DNA from: Pseudomonadota bacterium
GTDB lineage: Bacteria; Pseudomonadota; Gammaproteobacteria; Burkholderiales; Burkholderiaceae_C
Reading direction: 5' to 3'
Assembly (NCBI GenBank): GCA_021818065.1
Contig: JAKAFC010000006.1
Span: 1-35,827, forward strand
DNA: 35,827 nucleotides
The notes below the pieces were generated by a model. That model had not been told where the DNA came from, did no database searches, and was given only the letters and a program-made list of their open reading frames with translations. Shown here in pieces: positions 12,776 to 22,450 of the stretch (position 1 is its first letter; each line of letters starts with the position of its first letter). Position numbers and translations under genes: made by a program.

Positions 12776-14098
12776 ATGCAATTCAAAAAATTGGCCCTTG
12801 CCATGGCCCTGGGAAGTATCGGTTTTATCCCGGCTGCACACGCGACCAACGGCTATTTCCAGCCTGGTTTCAGCGTCAAATCGGTCGGTATGGGTGGGGT
12901 CGGCATTGCCTTTCCGCAGGATGCCCTGGCGCCTGCCATGAACCCCGCGGGTAACGCCTTCCTCGGCGACCGCATCGACTTTGGCACGACCTTGTTCCGC
13001 CCTGACCGCAGTGCAACGTTCACAAACCCGATGGGTTCGGCGACGTTCAGCGGCAACGACCAGCAAAACTTCATCATCCCCGAGTTCGGGGTGAATAAGG
13101 TGATCAATTCGGATCTCGCTGTCGGCATCTCCATGTACGGCAATGGTGGCCTGAACACGGGTTACAGCACGCTGAACTCTGGAACACAAGGGGCACAATG
13201 CCAGAACCCTCTGGTTCTGCAGCAGTTTGGCGGGAGCCAGCAGGCCTGCATGCAGTCGCCAGCCGGGCAACTGGGCGCGTTCGGCATGGGCCCAATGGGC
13301 GTTGACCTGCAGCAACTGTTCATTTCCCCTACCGTCGCCTACAAGATCAACCCGGACAACGCCATTGGTGTTGCGATCAATATCGTGCACCAGAGTTTCC
13401 GTGCCAACGGGCTGCAAGCCTTCGCACCGCTCTCGACCAACCCTGCCAGCTTCAGCAACCCTGGGCATGGTTCATCCAACGGCGTCGGTGTCCGCCTCGG
13501 CTGGCTTGGCCAGTTGACCCCGACCTTGAGCCTGGGTGCGACCTATGAACCCAAGACGCACATGGGCAAGATCAGCGCTTACAGCGGTCTTTTTGCCAAT
13601 GGCGGCTCCTTCGACATCCCGGCGAATTACGGTGTGGGTTTTGCTTGGAAGGCAACTCCTGCTCTGACCGTTGCGGGTGACGTGGTGCGCATCGACTACG
13701 CCGGAGTGTCCGCAATTGCCAACCCGTCCGACTGCGCCTTCATGGGAACCTGCCAGTTGGGTGCCAGCAACGGTGGCGGTTTTGGCTGGAAGAGCATCAC
13801 CGTGGTCAAGTTGGGGGCCGCGTACCAGGTCAACCAAGCGCTCACGGTGCGCGCCGGTTGGAACCACGGCGACAACCCCATTCCCAGCAGCCAAGCCTTG
13901 GTCAACGTCCTCGCCCCGGGTGTGGTGCAGGACCACCTCACGTTCGGCGCCACCTATGCTCTGAATGAGCGCACCGAAATGTCGTTTGACTACGTTCACG
14001 CCTTCAAGAAAACAGTCACCGGCACAGGTCTGAGCCAAGGCGTCGCGATCCAGATGAGCCAAAACGTTCTGGGTGTGTCCATCGGGTATAAGTACTGA
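12776..14098 (+). CDS. OmpP1/FadL-family outer membrane transport protein
   Basis: MQFKKLALAMALGSIGFIPAAHATNGYFQPGFSVKSVGMGGVGIAFPQDALAPAMNPAG: signal peptide plus FadL N-terminal motif; C-terminal beta strand ending VSIGYKY; RBS GGGAGA. Confidence 0.9.
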   Translation: MQFKKLALAMALGSIGFIPAAHATNGYFQPGFSVKSVGMGGVGIAFPQDALAPAMNPAGNAFLGDRIDFGTTLFRPDRSATFTNPMGSATFSGNDQQNFIIPEFGVNKVINSDLAVGISMYGNGGLNTGYSTLNSGTQGAQCQNPLVLQQFGGSQQACMQSPAGQLGAFGMGPMGVDLQQLFISPTVAYKINPDNAIGVAINIVHQSFRANGLQAFAPLSTNPASFSNPGHGSSNGVGVRLGWLGQLTPTLSLGATYEPKTHMGKISAYSGLFANGGSFDIPANYGVGFAWKATPALTVAGDVVRIDYAGVSAIANPSDCAFMGTCQLGASNGGGFGWKSITVVKLGAAYQVNQALTVRAGWNHGDNPIPSSQALVNVLAPGVVQDHLTFGATYALNERTEMSFDYVHAFKKTVTGTGLSQGVAIQMSQNVLGVSIGYKY

Positions 14099-14124
14099 TC
14101 CGGTTTCAACCGAAACCCGCACGC

Positions 14125-14150
14125 AACCGCAGCCTCGGCTGCGGTTTTTT
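14125..14150 (+). terminator. Rho-independent terminator after fadL-like gene
   Basis: AACCGCAGCC-TC-GGCTGCGGTTTTTT; strong stem plus T-tract. Confidence 0.85.
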
Positions 14151-14175
14151 ATTTTGTCCCGCCACGTTGCTGTCC

Positions 14176-15603
14176 ATGCTCCCGTGCTACGTCCTGCTCG
14201 ACCTCGAAACCACTGGGTCTAACCCCGTGCATGACCGCATCACCGAAGTCGCCGCCATGCGGGTTGAACATGGGGTCGTGGTGGCGAAGTGGAGCAGTCT
14301 GGTGCAGCCCGGGCAGCGCATTCCGCCGTTCATCCAGCAGCTCACAGGCATCACCGAGGCCATGGTGGCGGAGGCGCCGAGCTTTGCTGCCGTGTTGCCG
14401 ACCTTGCTGGAGCTGCTCGACGGTGCCGTGCTGGTGGCCCACAACGTGCGCTTCGATCACGGCTTTCTCAAGCAGGCCGCGGCGCGCGAAGGCGTGGATC
14501 TGCGGGTCAAGACCTTGTGCACCGTGCGGCTGTCGCGCAAGCTCTATCCGGCCGAGCGCGGCCATGGGCTCGATGCCTTGATGCGCCGCCACGGCCTGCA
14601 CACCATGGCGCGCCACCGGGCATTGGGCGATGTCGAGGTGCTGCACGCCTGGCTCGACGCCGCGCACGCCGAGTTGGGAGCAGACGCGCTGCAGGCTGCC
14701 GCACAGCAGTTGCTGCAAGGCAGTGCGGCCTTGCCGCCGCAGCTCGACACGCCAGTCGACGCCATACCCGAAGGGCCCGGGGTCTATCTGTTCTACGGCG
14801 AGGGAGACATCCCGCTCTACATCGGCAAGAGCGTGCGGCTGCGCAGCCGCGTGCTGTCGCACTTTCAGGCGGATCACCGAGACGCCCGTGAGCTGCGCCT
14901 GTCGCAAGAGGTCCGCCGGGTGGAATGGCGCGAGACCGCCGGAGAGTTTGGCGCGCTGCTCTTGGAGATGCACCTGATCAAGACCTTGCAACCCTTGCTC
15001 AATCGCCAACTGCGGCGCGAGCGTGCACTCTGCGCCTGGCAGCTCGCCGACGATCCGCACGCCCGTCCATTGCTCTCGCTGGTTCGCGGCGATGCCTTGC
15101 AGGCGCAGCAACTCGCGCATTGCTATGGCCCCTACCGCAGCAAGCGGCAGGCGACCGACAGCCTGCGGGCATTGGCGCAGCGCCATGGTCTGTGCCCGCG
15201 GGCGCTGGGGCTGGAGTCGGGCAAAGGGCGATGCTTTGCGCAGCAGATCGGCCAGTGTCGGGGCGTCTGTTGCGGTCTGGAAACGCCCGAGCAGCATCAC
15301 GCCCGCCTGCAGCTGGCGCTGGCCGCGGAACGGCTGCGGGCCTGGCCTTATGCGGGCCCGATCGCGCTGCGCGAACACGATGCGCAAACCGAGCGCACCG
15401 ATGTGCATGTGTTCGACCAATGGCGCCATCTCGGCACGGTGCACGATCCGGCGGGGCTGGCCGACCTGCTGGAAGGCCGCGGCGAAACCGCGTCCGCGGG
15501 TTTCGACCTCGATCTGTACCGCTTGTTACTGGCCAGGCTCGGCGGCACCAAGGGCCCCAAGCCCGAGCTGCTGCCGATCAGCCGTGTTCCTTGGCGTGAT
15601 TGA
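14176..15603 (+). CDS. Fusion of DnaQ-type 3'-5' exonuclease and GIY-YIG (UvrC-N/Cho-like) nuclease domain
   Basis: ExoI motif LLDLETTGSNPVHDRITEVAAMRV, ExoII VAHNVRFDHGFL, then GPGVYLFYGEGDIPLYIGKSVRLRSRVLSHF (GIY-YIG); track start 14167 is an upstream TTG. Confidence 0.9.
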   Translation: MLPCYVLLDLETTGSNPVHDRITEVAAMRVEHGVVVAKWSSLVQPGQRIPPFIQQLTGITEAMVAEAPSFAAVLPTLLELLDGAVLVAHNVRFDHGFLKQAAAREGVDLRVKTLCTVRLSRKLYPAERGHGLDALMRRHGLHTMARHRALGDVEVLHAWLDAAHAELGADALQAAAQQLLQGSAALPPQLDTPVDAIPEGPGVYLFYGEGDIPLYIGKSVRLRSRVLSHFQADHRDARELRLSQEVRRVEWRETAGEFGALLLEMHLIKTLQPLLNRQLRRERALCAWQLADDPHARPLLSLVRGDALQAQQLAHCYGPYRSKRQATDSLRALAQRHGLCPRALGLESGKGRCFAQQIGQCRGVCCGLETPEQHHARLQLALAAERLRAWPYAGPIALREHDAQTERTDVHVFDQWRHLGTVHDPAGLADLLEGRGETASAGFDLDLYRLLLARLGGTKGPKPELLPISRVPWRD

Positions 15604-15916
15604 TCGAGTATTTCGGAATCTCGATGGTCACATCTTGGTCGGACAGAATGGCCTGGCACGACAGCCGCGAGGTGGGCTCCAACCCCCAGGCGCGATCGAG
15701 CAGGTCTTCTTCGCTCTCGTCGGGTTCGCCCAGGCTGTCGTAACCCTTGCGCACCACCACATGGCAGGTGGTGCAGGCGCATTGCATGTCGCAGGCATGC
15801 TCGATGGCCACGCCGTTTTCGAGCAGGGCTTCGCAGATGGAGGTGCCGCGCCCGGCGGCCACCTGCTTGCCTTCGGGACAGTATTCAGGATGCGGCAAAA
15901 CGGTGATGGTGGGCAT
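15578..15916 (-). CDS. fdx: ISC-type 2Fe-2S ferredoxin
   Basis: 112 aa MPTITVLPHPEYCPEGKQVAAGRGTSICEALLENGVAIEHACDMQCACTTCHVVV...; start refined to 15916. Confidence 0.95.
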   Translation of the reverse strand: MPTITVLPHPEYCPEGKQVAAGRGTSICEALLENGVAIEHACDMQCACTTCHVVVRKGYDSLGEPDESEEDLLDRAWGLEPTSRLSCQAILSDQDVTIEIPKYSINHAKEHG

Positions 15917-15947
15917 GATGCGGTGGGCGCGGATGCGGAGCCAGTCC

Positions 15948-17843
15948 TCAGGATCTGGCCGGAGAAGGCGTCTGGGCAAGTTGGGCGATGTGCTCGACCG
16001 ACTGGCCTGACAGCGCCCGCTGGATGCTGCGATTCATCCGCCGCTCGGCAAACGCATCGGTCTGGCGGCTGAGCGCCTCGGTGGCCTGACGCAGACGGTC
16101 GAGGTCGCCTGCCGCGTCGGCCTGCGCCAGCGCAGCCATCGCCGCATGGATCGCGGCGTCTTCTTCAGGGCTGAGCAGGTCGCGGTCGAGCTGCATGGCG
16201 GTACGGGTGGCGGCCAGAAGGCTTTGGGCGTCCACCCTCGCCTCCTGCAACATGCGGGCGTCGCGGTCGTCCTGCGCGTGCACCAGGCTGTCCTGCAGCA
16301 TGCGGGCGATCTGCGCGTCGTCGAGGCCATACGCGGGTTTGACCTGCACTTGCGCCTGCACTCCGGTGGTCAGCTCCTGCGCGCTCACTTCGAGCAGGCC
16401 GTCGGCATCGACCGCGAAAGTCACGCGGATGCGCGCGGCTCCGGCCACCATGGGGGGAATGCCGCGCAACTCGAAGCGTGCCAGCGAGCGGCAATCGCTG
16501 ACCAACTCGCGCTCACCCTGCACCACATGAATGGCCATGGCCGTCTGGCCGTCGCGGAAGGTGGTGAAGTCTTGCGAGCGTGCCTGGGGGATGGTGCTGT
16601 TGCGCGGCAGGATGTGCTCGACCAGGCCGCCCATGGTCTCGATGCCCAGCGACAGGGCGATGACATCGAGCAGCAACACATCGTCGGCCCCGGCATTGCC
16701 CGCCAGAGCATTGGCCTGAATGGCCGCCCCCAGCGCCACGACTTGGTCTGGATCGAGGTCGGTCAGCGGCGCCTTGCCCATGGCGCGCTCCACTGCGGCG
16801 CGAATCATGGGCATGCGCGTGGCCCCGCCCACCAGCACCACGCCCTGCACGTCGGCAGGCTGTACCTGGGCGTCGCGCAGCGCCTGGCGCAGCAGGCTCA
16901 GGGTGCGCTGCACCAGATCAGCGCTGGCCTGCTCGAAGGCTTGACGGTGCACGGTACCTTGCGCCATGCTGCCATCCGGCAAGGGCGCTGACCAGGCGGC
17001 GGTGTCGTGTTCGCTCAGCGCCTCTTTGGTACGGCGCGCTGCCATGCGCCAAGTCCGCTGCGCCCCTGGCGACAACGATGGCGTGTCGGCCTGGGCCAGC
17101 ATCAAGCCGAGCAGACGCTGATCGAAGTCGTCGCCGCCCAGCGCGGTGTCGCCGTGTGTAGCGACGACTTCGAACACCCCCTTGGTCAGTCGCAGCACCG
17201 AGAGGTCGAAGGTACCGCCACCGAGGTCGTAAATAACGTACAGGCCTTCAGCGCCATGATCCAGGCCGTAGGCCAGGGCGGCGGCTGTGGGTTCGTTGAT
17301 GAGGCGCAGCACATGCAGGCCGGCGAGCTGGGCGGCGTCTTTGGTTGCCTGGCGCTGGGCGTCGTCGAAATAGGCCGGCACGGTGATCACGGCGCCCACC
17401 AACTCGCCACCCAGGGTGTCTTCGGCGCGCCAGCGCAGCACGCGCAGGATGTCGGCTGACACTTGCATGGGGGTCATTTCGCCTGCGGCCGTCTGCAACC
17501 GGACCACGCGGGCGTCGTCGGCCACGTGGTAATGCGCCAGGGTTTGCGGCGGCAGATCGGCGGGGCTGCGGCCCATCAACCGCTTGACCGAGACGATGGT
17601 GTTGGCCGGATCGAGCGCCTGCTCCTCACGGGCGCGCAGGCCCACTTCGGCCCGGCCATCGGCCGTGTAATGCACGACCGAGGGCAGCAGCACCGCACCC
17701 TCGGCATCGGGCAGGCAGACCGCCGAGCCACTGCGCACGGCGGCGACCAAAGAGTGCGTGGTGCCCAGATCGATGCCCACCGCGCGGCGATGCCGGTGCG
17801 GGTCGGGCGATTGTCCGGGTTCGGAGATTTGCAGCAGAGCCAT
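15948..17843 (-). CDS. hscA: Fe-S assembly Hsp70 chaperone HscA
   Basis: Hsp70 family ([42 protein letters not shown]) in isc context; start refined to MALLQIS. Confidence 0.96.
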   Translation of the reverse strand: MALLQISEPGQSPDPHRHRRAVGIDLGTTHSLVAAVRSGSAVCLPDAEGAVLLPSVVHYTADGRAEVGLRAREEQALDPANTIVSVKRLMGRSPADLPPQTLAHYHVADDARVVRLQTAAGEMTPMQVSADILRVLRWRAEDTLGGELVGAVITVPAYFDDAQRQATKDAAQLAGLHVLRLINEPTAAALAYGLDHGAEGLYVIYDLGGGTFDLSVLRLTKGVFEVVATHGDTALGGDDFDQRLLGLMLAQADTPSLSPGAQRTWRMAARRTKEALSEHDTAAWSAPLPDGSMAQGTVHRQAFEQASADLVQRTLSLLRQALRDAQVQPADVQGVVLVGGATRMPMIRAAVERAMGKAPLTDLDPDQVVALGAAIQANALAGNAGADDVLLLDVIALSLGIETMGGLVEHILPRNSTIPQARSQDFTTFRDGQTAMAIHVVQGERELVSDCRSLARFELRGIPPMVAGAARIRVTFAVDADGLLEVSAQELTTGVQAQVQVKPAYGLDDAQIARMLQDSLVHAQDDRDARMLQEARVDAQSLLAATRTAMQLDRDLLSPEEDAAIHAAMAALAQADAAGDLDRLRQATEALSRQTDAFAERRMNRSIQRALSGQSVEHIAQLAQTPSPARS

Positions 17844-17918
17844 GAGGGAGAGTGAATTGTCGCCCCGGTCGCCGCGCACATGTCCCTGCGTGCGGCTGGG
17901 CCCGAGACAGGCGTGAAA

Positions 17919-18455
17919 TCAGTCTGGAGATTGCACCAAGGCCTCGTCCACGCGGCGCAGTTCTTCGGCGAAGCGGTCGAGGAAAAGCAAGGCCCGCACC
18001 TGCTCGGCGGCAGTCTGCGGGGCTTGGTCGACGTCGAGAGCCTGGGCGATGCGAGCGAGACGCTCGGCGCGTTGGGCCTGCACCGCATTTTGCAGCGCGT
18101 GCAGGCCAGCGGCGTCGGGCGCCTCGCGCAGGTCGTCCAGGGCTTCGCGCCACTCCATCTGCTGTTGCAAGAACGCGGCGGGCATGGCGGTGTTGCTGTC
18201 CGCCTGCACCGGGGCGCCGCGGCGTTCGCACAGATAGGTCGCCCGCTGCACGGGGTTGTTCAGCGTCAGGTAAGCGGCATTGGCCTGGGCCGCCCATTGC
18301 ATGGCAAGGCGCCGGTCGCGCTCGCTGCCTGCGGCGTAGCGGTCGGGGTGCACCTGCGACTGCACCGCCAGCCGCGCCCGCTCCAACTGGGCCAGATCGA
18401 GTGCGAAGGTCTCGGGCAGGCCGAACAGGGCGAAGTACGACTGCGACACGTCCAT
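17919..18455 (-). CDS. hscB: Fe-S assembly co-chaperone HscB
   Basis: J-domain protein MDVSQSYFALFGLPETF...VHPDRY; HscB C-terminal domain; isc context. Confidence 0.94.
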   Translation of the reverse strand: MDVSQSYFALFGLPETFALDLAQLERARLAVQSQVHPDRYAAGSERDRRLAMQWAAQANAAYLTLNNPVQRATYLCERRGAPVQADSNTAMPAAFLQQQMEWREALDDLREAPDAAGLHALQNAVQAQRAERLARIAQALDVDQAPQTAAEQVRALLFLDRFAEELRRVDEALVQSPD

Positions 18456-18468
18456 CAAAGCGCGCGTC

Positions 18469-18792
18469 TCAGACGCGGAACGATTCGCCACAGCCGCAGC
18501 GGTCTTTTTCGTTCGGGTTGTTGAACTGGAAGCCCTCGTTCAGGCCTTGGCGCACAAAGTCGAGTTCGGTGCCGTCCACATAGGCCAGGCTCTTGGGATC
18601 GACCAGGATCTTGACCCCATGGCTTTCGAAGGCCAGGTCTTCATCCTGCGCCTGATCGACGAACTCCAGCTTGTAGGCCATGCCGGAGCAGCCGGTGGTT
18701 TTCACGCCCAAGCGCACGCCCACGCCAGCACCGCGCTTGGCAAGATGGCGCTGCACCTGCTGGGCAGCGCGCTCGGTCAAGGTGACGGACAT
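18469..18792 (-). CDS. iscA: Iron-sulfur cluster assembly protein IscA
   Basis: 107 aa; [20 protein letters not shown] and C-terminal CGCGESF. Confidence 0.96.
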   Translation of the reverse strand: MSVTLTERAAQQVQRHLAKRGAGVGVRLGVKTTGCSGMAYKLEFVDQAQDEDLAFESHGVKILVDPKSLAYVDGTELDFVRQGLNEGFQFNNPNEKDRCGCGESFRV

Positions 18793-18822
18793 TCTGCAGT
18801 TCCTCGGAGCTTGGGGTGCGTC

Positions 18823-19248
18823 TCAGGCGGTCTGCGCCTGCTCGGCGGGTGCCTGCTTGGCGCTGCTCAGGCCGTGACGCTGCTGATAATCGCTGACTGC
18901 GGCCTTGATGGCGTCTTCGGCCAGGATGGAGCAATGAATCTTCACCGGCGGCAGCGCCAGTTCTTCGGCGATCTGGCTGTTGCGAATTTCCAGCGCTTGA
19001 TCCAGCGTCTTGCCCTTCACCCACTCGGTGACCAGCGACGACGAGGCGATGGCCGAGCCGCAGCCGTAGGTCTTGAAGCGCGCATCTTCGATGACGCCCT
19101 GATCGTTGACGCGGATCTGCAGCTTCATCACGTCGCCGCAGGCCGGAGCACCCACCATGCCGGTACCCACCTGGGGGTCATCCTTGGCAAAGGAGCCCAC
19201 ATTGCGCGGGTTTTCATAGTGATCCACCACTTTGTCGCTGTAAGCCAT
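18823..19248 (-). CDS. iscU: Fe-S cluster scaffold IscU
   Basis: MAYSDKVVDHYENPRNVGSF, GAPACGDVMKLQI, TYGCGSAIASSS, LPPVKIHCS; start refined to 19248. Confidence 0.97.
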   Translation of the reverse strand: MAYSDKVVDHYENPRNVGSFAKDDPQVGTGMVGAPACGDVMKLQIRVNDQGVIEDARFKTYGCGSAIASSSLVTEWVKGKTLDQALEIRNSQIAEELALPPVKIHCSILAEDAIKAAVSDYQQRHGLSSAKQAPAEQAQTA

Positions 19249-19359
19249 GATGCTGTCCTCCTCGTTGCGTTCACCTGGCGTGGCGAACGTCGCATTCCAT
19301 AATTCCGACATCTATTGTCGGCTATTTGCACAACCCTGATGCAGGCAGGCCAATGGCGA

Positions 19360-20580
19360 TCAGTGCGCCGCCCACTGAATGGTGCTGAGGTCGATGCCTT
19401 CCTTGTACATGTCCCACAGCGGCGACAGATCGCGGAGTTTGGCCACGCTTTCTCGCAACTGGCGCACAGCCGAGTCGATTTCTTCTTCGGTGGTGTAGCG
19501 GCCGATGGTCATGCGCAGCGAGGAATGCGCCAGTTCGTCGCTGCGCCCCAGGGCGCGCAGCACATACGAGGGCTCCAGGCTGGCCGAGGTGCAGGCCGAG
19601 CCGCTGGAGACGGCGATGCCCTTGATCGCCATGATCAGCGACTCGCCCTCGACGTAGTTGAAACTGATGTTGAGGTTGTGCGGCACACGACGCTCGAGAT
19701 CGCCGTTGACATAGACCTCCTCGATGTCCTTCAGACCATCGAGCAGGCGCTGTTGCAGCATGCGGGCGCGCTCGATGCTGGCGCCGAGTTCGGCCTTGGC
19801 AATGCGGAACGCCTCGCCCATGCCCACGATCTGATGCGTGGGCAGCGTGCCCGATCGCAGACCGCGCTCGTGACCGCCGCCGTGCATCTGCGGAATCAGA
19901 CGCACCCGCGGTTTGCGCCGGACATAGAGAGCACCGATGCCCTTGGGACCATAGGTCTTGTGCGACGCCAGGCTCATCAGATCGACCGGCCAGGCCTGCA
20001 GATCAATCACCATCTTGCCGGTGGCTTGCGCGGCGTCGACATGGAAGATGATGCCGCGCTCGCGGCAGATGCGACCGATCTCGGGAATATCCTGAATCAC
20101 GCCGATCTCGTTGTTGACCAGCATGACCGACACCAGAATGGTGTCAGGCCGCAGCGCCGCCTTGAACACTTCCAAATCAAGCAGACCGTTGGGCTGCACG
20201 TCGAGATAGGTGGCCTCGAAGCCGCGACGCTCCATTTCACGCACCGTGTCGAGCACGGCCTTGTGCTCGGTCTTGACGGTGACGATGTGCTTGCCCTTGC
20301 CTTGGTAGAACTCGGCCGCGCCCTTGATGGCGAGGTTGTTTGACTCGGTGGCGCCCGACGTCCAGATGATCTCCTTGGGGTCGGCATTGATCAGATCGGC
20401 CACCTGCGCCCGGGCTTTTTCCACCGCCGCCTCGGCTTCCCAGCCCCAGGCGTGACTGCGCGAAGCGGGATTGCCGAAGTGTTCGCGCAGCCAGGGAATC
20501 ATGGCATCGACCACGCGCGGGTCGACGGGCGTGGTTGCGGCGTAGTCCATGTAAATGGGCAGGTGCGGTGTGGTGGACAT
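19360..20580 (-). CDS. iscS: Cysteine desulfurase IscS
   Basis: [44 protein letters not shown] (PLP lysine), [17 protein letters not shown]; start refined to 20580. Confidence 0.97.
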   Translation of the reverse strand: MSTTPHLPIYMDYAATTPVDPRVVDAMIPWLREHFGNPASRSHAWGWEAEAAVEKARAQVADLINADPKEIIWTSGATESNNLAIKGAAEFYQGKGKHIVTVKTEHKAVLDTVREMERRGFEATYLDVQPNGLLDLEVFKAALRPDTILVSVMLVNNEIGVIQDIPEIGRICRERGIIFHVDAAQATGKMVIDLQAWPVDLMSLASHKTYGPKGIGALYVRRKPRVRLIPQMHGGGHERGLRSGTLPTHQIVGMGEAFRIAKAELGASIERARMLQQRLLDGLKDIEEVYVNGDLERRVPHNLNISFNYVEGESLIMAIKGIAVSSGSACTSASLEPSYVLRALGRSDELAHSSLRMTIGRYTTEEEIDSAVRQLRESVAKLRDLSPLWDMYKEGIDLSTIQWAAH

Positions 20581-20722
20581 GGCGAGTCTGTTCAGGAACG
20601 GTGTTGTTATGGGGTATGGCATCCCGGCGCCGAGCACCGGGTGATGCAGCCTTGACGATCTTGCTTTGAAGCGGTTTGCCAGCGGGATGGGCCAACGCGC
20701 CACAACCCGCAGCTGCCTCGGC

Positions 20723-21259
20723 TCAGCCCAGGGTCTGCGCCAGGTTGAAGACCGAGTTGGGCGCCTTGACCTTGATGGGCTTGGCCGTCACCGGCAGTGG
20801 CGACACCGGCTTGCGGGTCACGGCGACTTCTTCCACGGTCACCCCCTTGGCCAGGTTCTGCTCCACCAGCCCCTTGAGGTTGACCGAGTCGAGAAACTCG
20901 ACCATCTTGGCGTTGAGCTGCGCCCATAGGTCGTGGGTCATGCAGGGCCCGCCTTCGTCACCGTTGCAATTTTCCTTGCCGCCACATTGGGTGGCGTCCA
21001 GGGGTTCGTCCACGGCGATGATGATGTCGGCAATGCTGATCTCCTCGGACTTGCGCGACAGCGTGTAGCCGCCGCCCGGCCCGCGGACCGAATCAACCAA
21101 CTCGTGCCGACGCAGTTTGCCGAACAGTTGCTCCAGGTAGGACAGCGAAATGTGCTGGCGCTGGCTGATGCCGGCCAGAGTCACGGGGCCCAGATGTTGA
21201 CGCATCGCCACGTCGATCATGGCGGTCACAGCAAAACGTCCTTTGGTGGTCAGTCGCAT
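20723..21259 (-). CDS. iscR: Rrf2-family Fe-S regulator IscR
   Basis: [19 protein letters not shown] and C-x5-C-x6-C type cysteine cluster ([15 protein letters not shown]); start refined to 21259. Confidence 0.96.
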   Translation of the reverse strand: MRLTTKGRFAVTAMIDVAMRQHLGPVTLAGISQRQHISLSYLEQLFGKLRRHELVDSVRGPGGGYTLSRKSEEISIADIIIAVDEPLDATQCGGKENCNGDEGGPCMTHDLWAQLNAKMVEFLDSVNLKGLVEQNLAKGVTVEEVAVTRKPVSPLPVTAKPIKVKAPNSVFNLAQTLG

Positions 21260-21384
21260 GGCGGCTCTCCTCAGCAAATAAGTGGCGGCCAGTTGCAAGG
21301 TCTCGGGAGGATGCCCAGGGGCAAGGCCTGCAGCAGACATTACACAGTGCCGAAGCGGAAATACCCGACGAAAACTTGGGGGGA

Positions 21385-21413
21385 AGTTTACAAATCCCGA
21401 TCATTTTCGTCAA
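21385..21413 (-). promoter_or_regulatory. Putative sigma70 promoter of the isc operon
   Basis: Minus strand TTGACG-N17-TAAACT (-35 21413..21408, -10 21390..21385), about 125 nt upstream of iscR ATG. Confidence 0.55.
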
Positions 21414-21541
21414 CAAATCAGATTTTTTTCCACCGTCAAAGTTCCCTGCGACAGAGGGATTTTTTGCCGCCGCCAGCGCGAGCCCATCAGCCACTTGTCT
21501 TATGCTTATTTTGAAATGAATCCACGGAATCAATCAACACC

Positions 21542-22432
21542 ATGCGCCTGACCCTCAGACAGATGGAAGTGCTGGTGGAAATCGCGCATAGCCGCAGCGC
21601 CACGGCAGCGGGCGATGCTTTGGCCATGTCGCAATCTGCGGTGAGCGCGGCGCTGGCCGAGTTGGAAACCCAGCTGGGTGAACGGGTGTTCGATCGCGTG
21701 GGCAAACGGCTGGTGCTCAACGATTCCGGGCGGCTGCTGCTGCCGCGCGCCATGGCCATTCTGGATCAGACCCGCGGCATCGAGGCTTTGTTCAGCGCGG
21801 GCGCGGCGGCCTTGCGCATCGGCGCCAGCAGCACCGTGGGCAATGCCATTCTGCCGGGCATCATGGCAGCGTTCTGCCGCGAGTTTCCGGCGGCGCAGTT
21901 CTGCCTGCGCGTCGGCAACACGCTGGCGATTGCCGACGCCGTGGCGCAGTTCGAGGTCGACCTCGGGCTGGTGGAAGGCGCCTGCCACCGCGACGATCTC
22001 GCCGTGATCCCCTGGCTGCGCGACACCCTCGCGGTGGTTTGCGCGCCGGACAGCCCGCTGGCGCAACGCGTGGCCAGCCTGGATGACCTGCGCGCCGCAC
22101 GCTGGCTGTTGCGCGAGCCGGGCTCGGGCACGCGCGAAACCGTGGAGGCGCTGCTGCTCGACCATCTGCAGGGGTTCGAGCAGACCATGGTGCTGGGCAG
22201 TTCCGAGTCGATTCGCGGCGCTGCCATCGCCGGGCTGGGCATCACCTGCATCCCGCGCCGTCTGGTGCAGGACGCGCTCGACCGCGGCCAACTCGTGGAA
22301 GTACGCAGCCCGCTACCCGCCATGCACCGCACGCTCTATATCGTGCAGCACCAGAAAAAAACCTTTTCGCAGGCGCTCGCCCGCTTTTTGCAGTTCTGTC
22401 AGGACTGGCAAGACCCCTCCATCCCCCATTGA
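21542..22432 (+). CDS. LysR-family transcriptional regulator
   Basis: 296 aa; N-terminal HTH MRLTLRQMEVLVEIAHSRSATAAGDALAMSQSAVSAALAELETQLGERVFDRVGKRLVLNDSG plus substrate-binding domain. Confidence 0.93.
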   Translation: MRLTLRQMEVLVEIAHSRSATAAGDALAMSQSAVSAALAELETQLGERVFDRVGKRLVLNDSGRLLLPRAMAILDQTRGIEALFSAGAAALRIGASSTVGNAILPGIMAAFCREFPAAQFCLRVGNTLAIADAVAQFEVDLGLVEGACHRDDLAVIPWLRDTLAVVCAPDSPLAQRVASLDDLRAARWLLREPGSGTRETVEALLLDHLQGFEQTMVLGSSESIRGAAIAGLGITCIPRRLVQDALDRGQLVEVRSPLPAMHRTLYIVQHQKKTFSQALARFLQFCQDWQDPSIPH

Positions 22433-22450
22433 CCTTCGTCCCCTGCCGCC

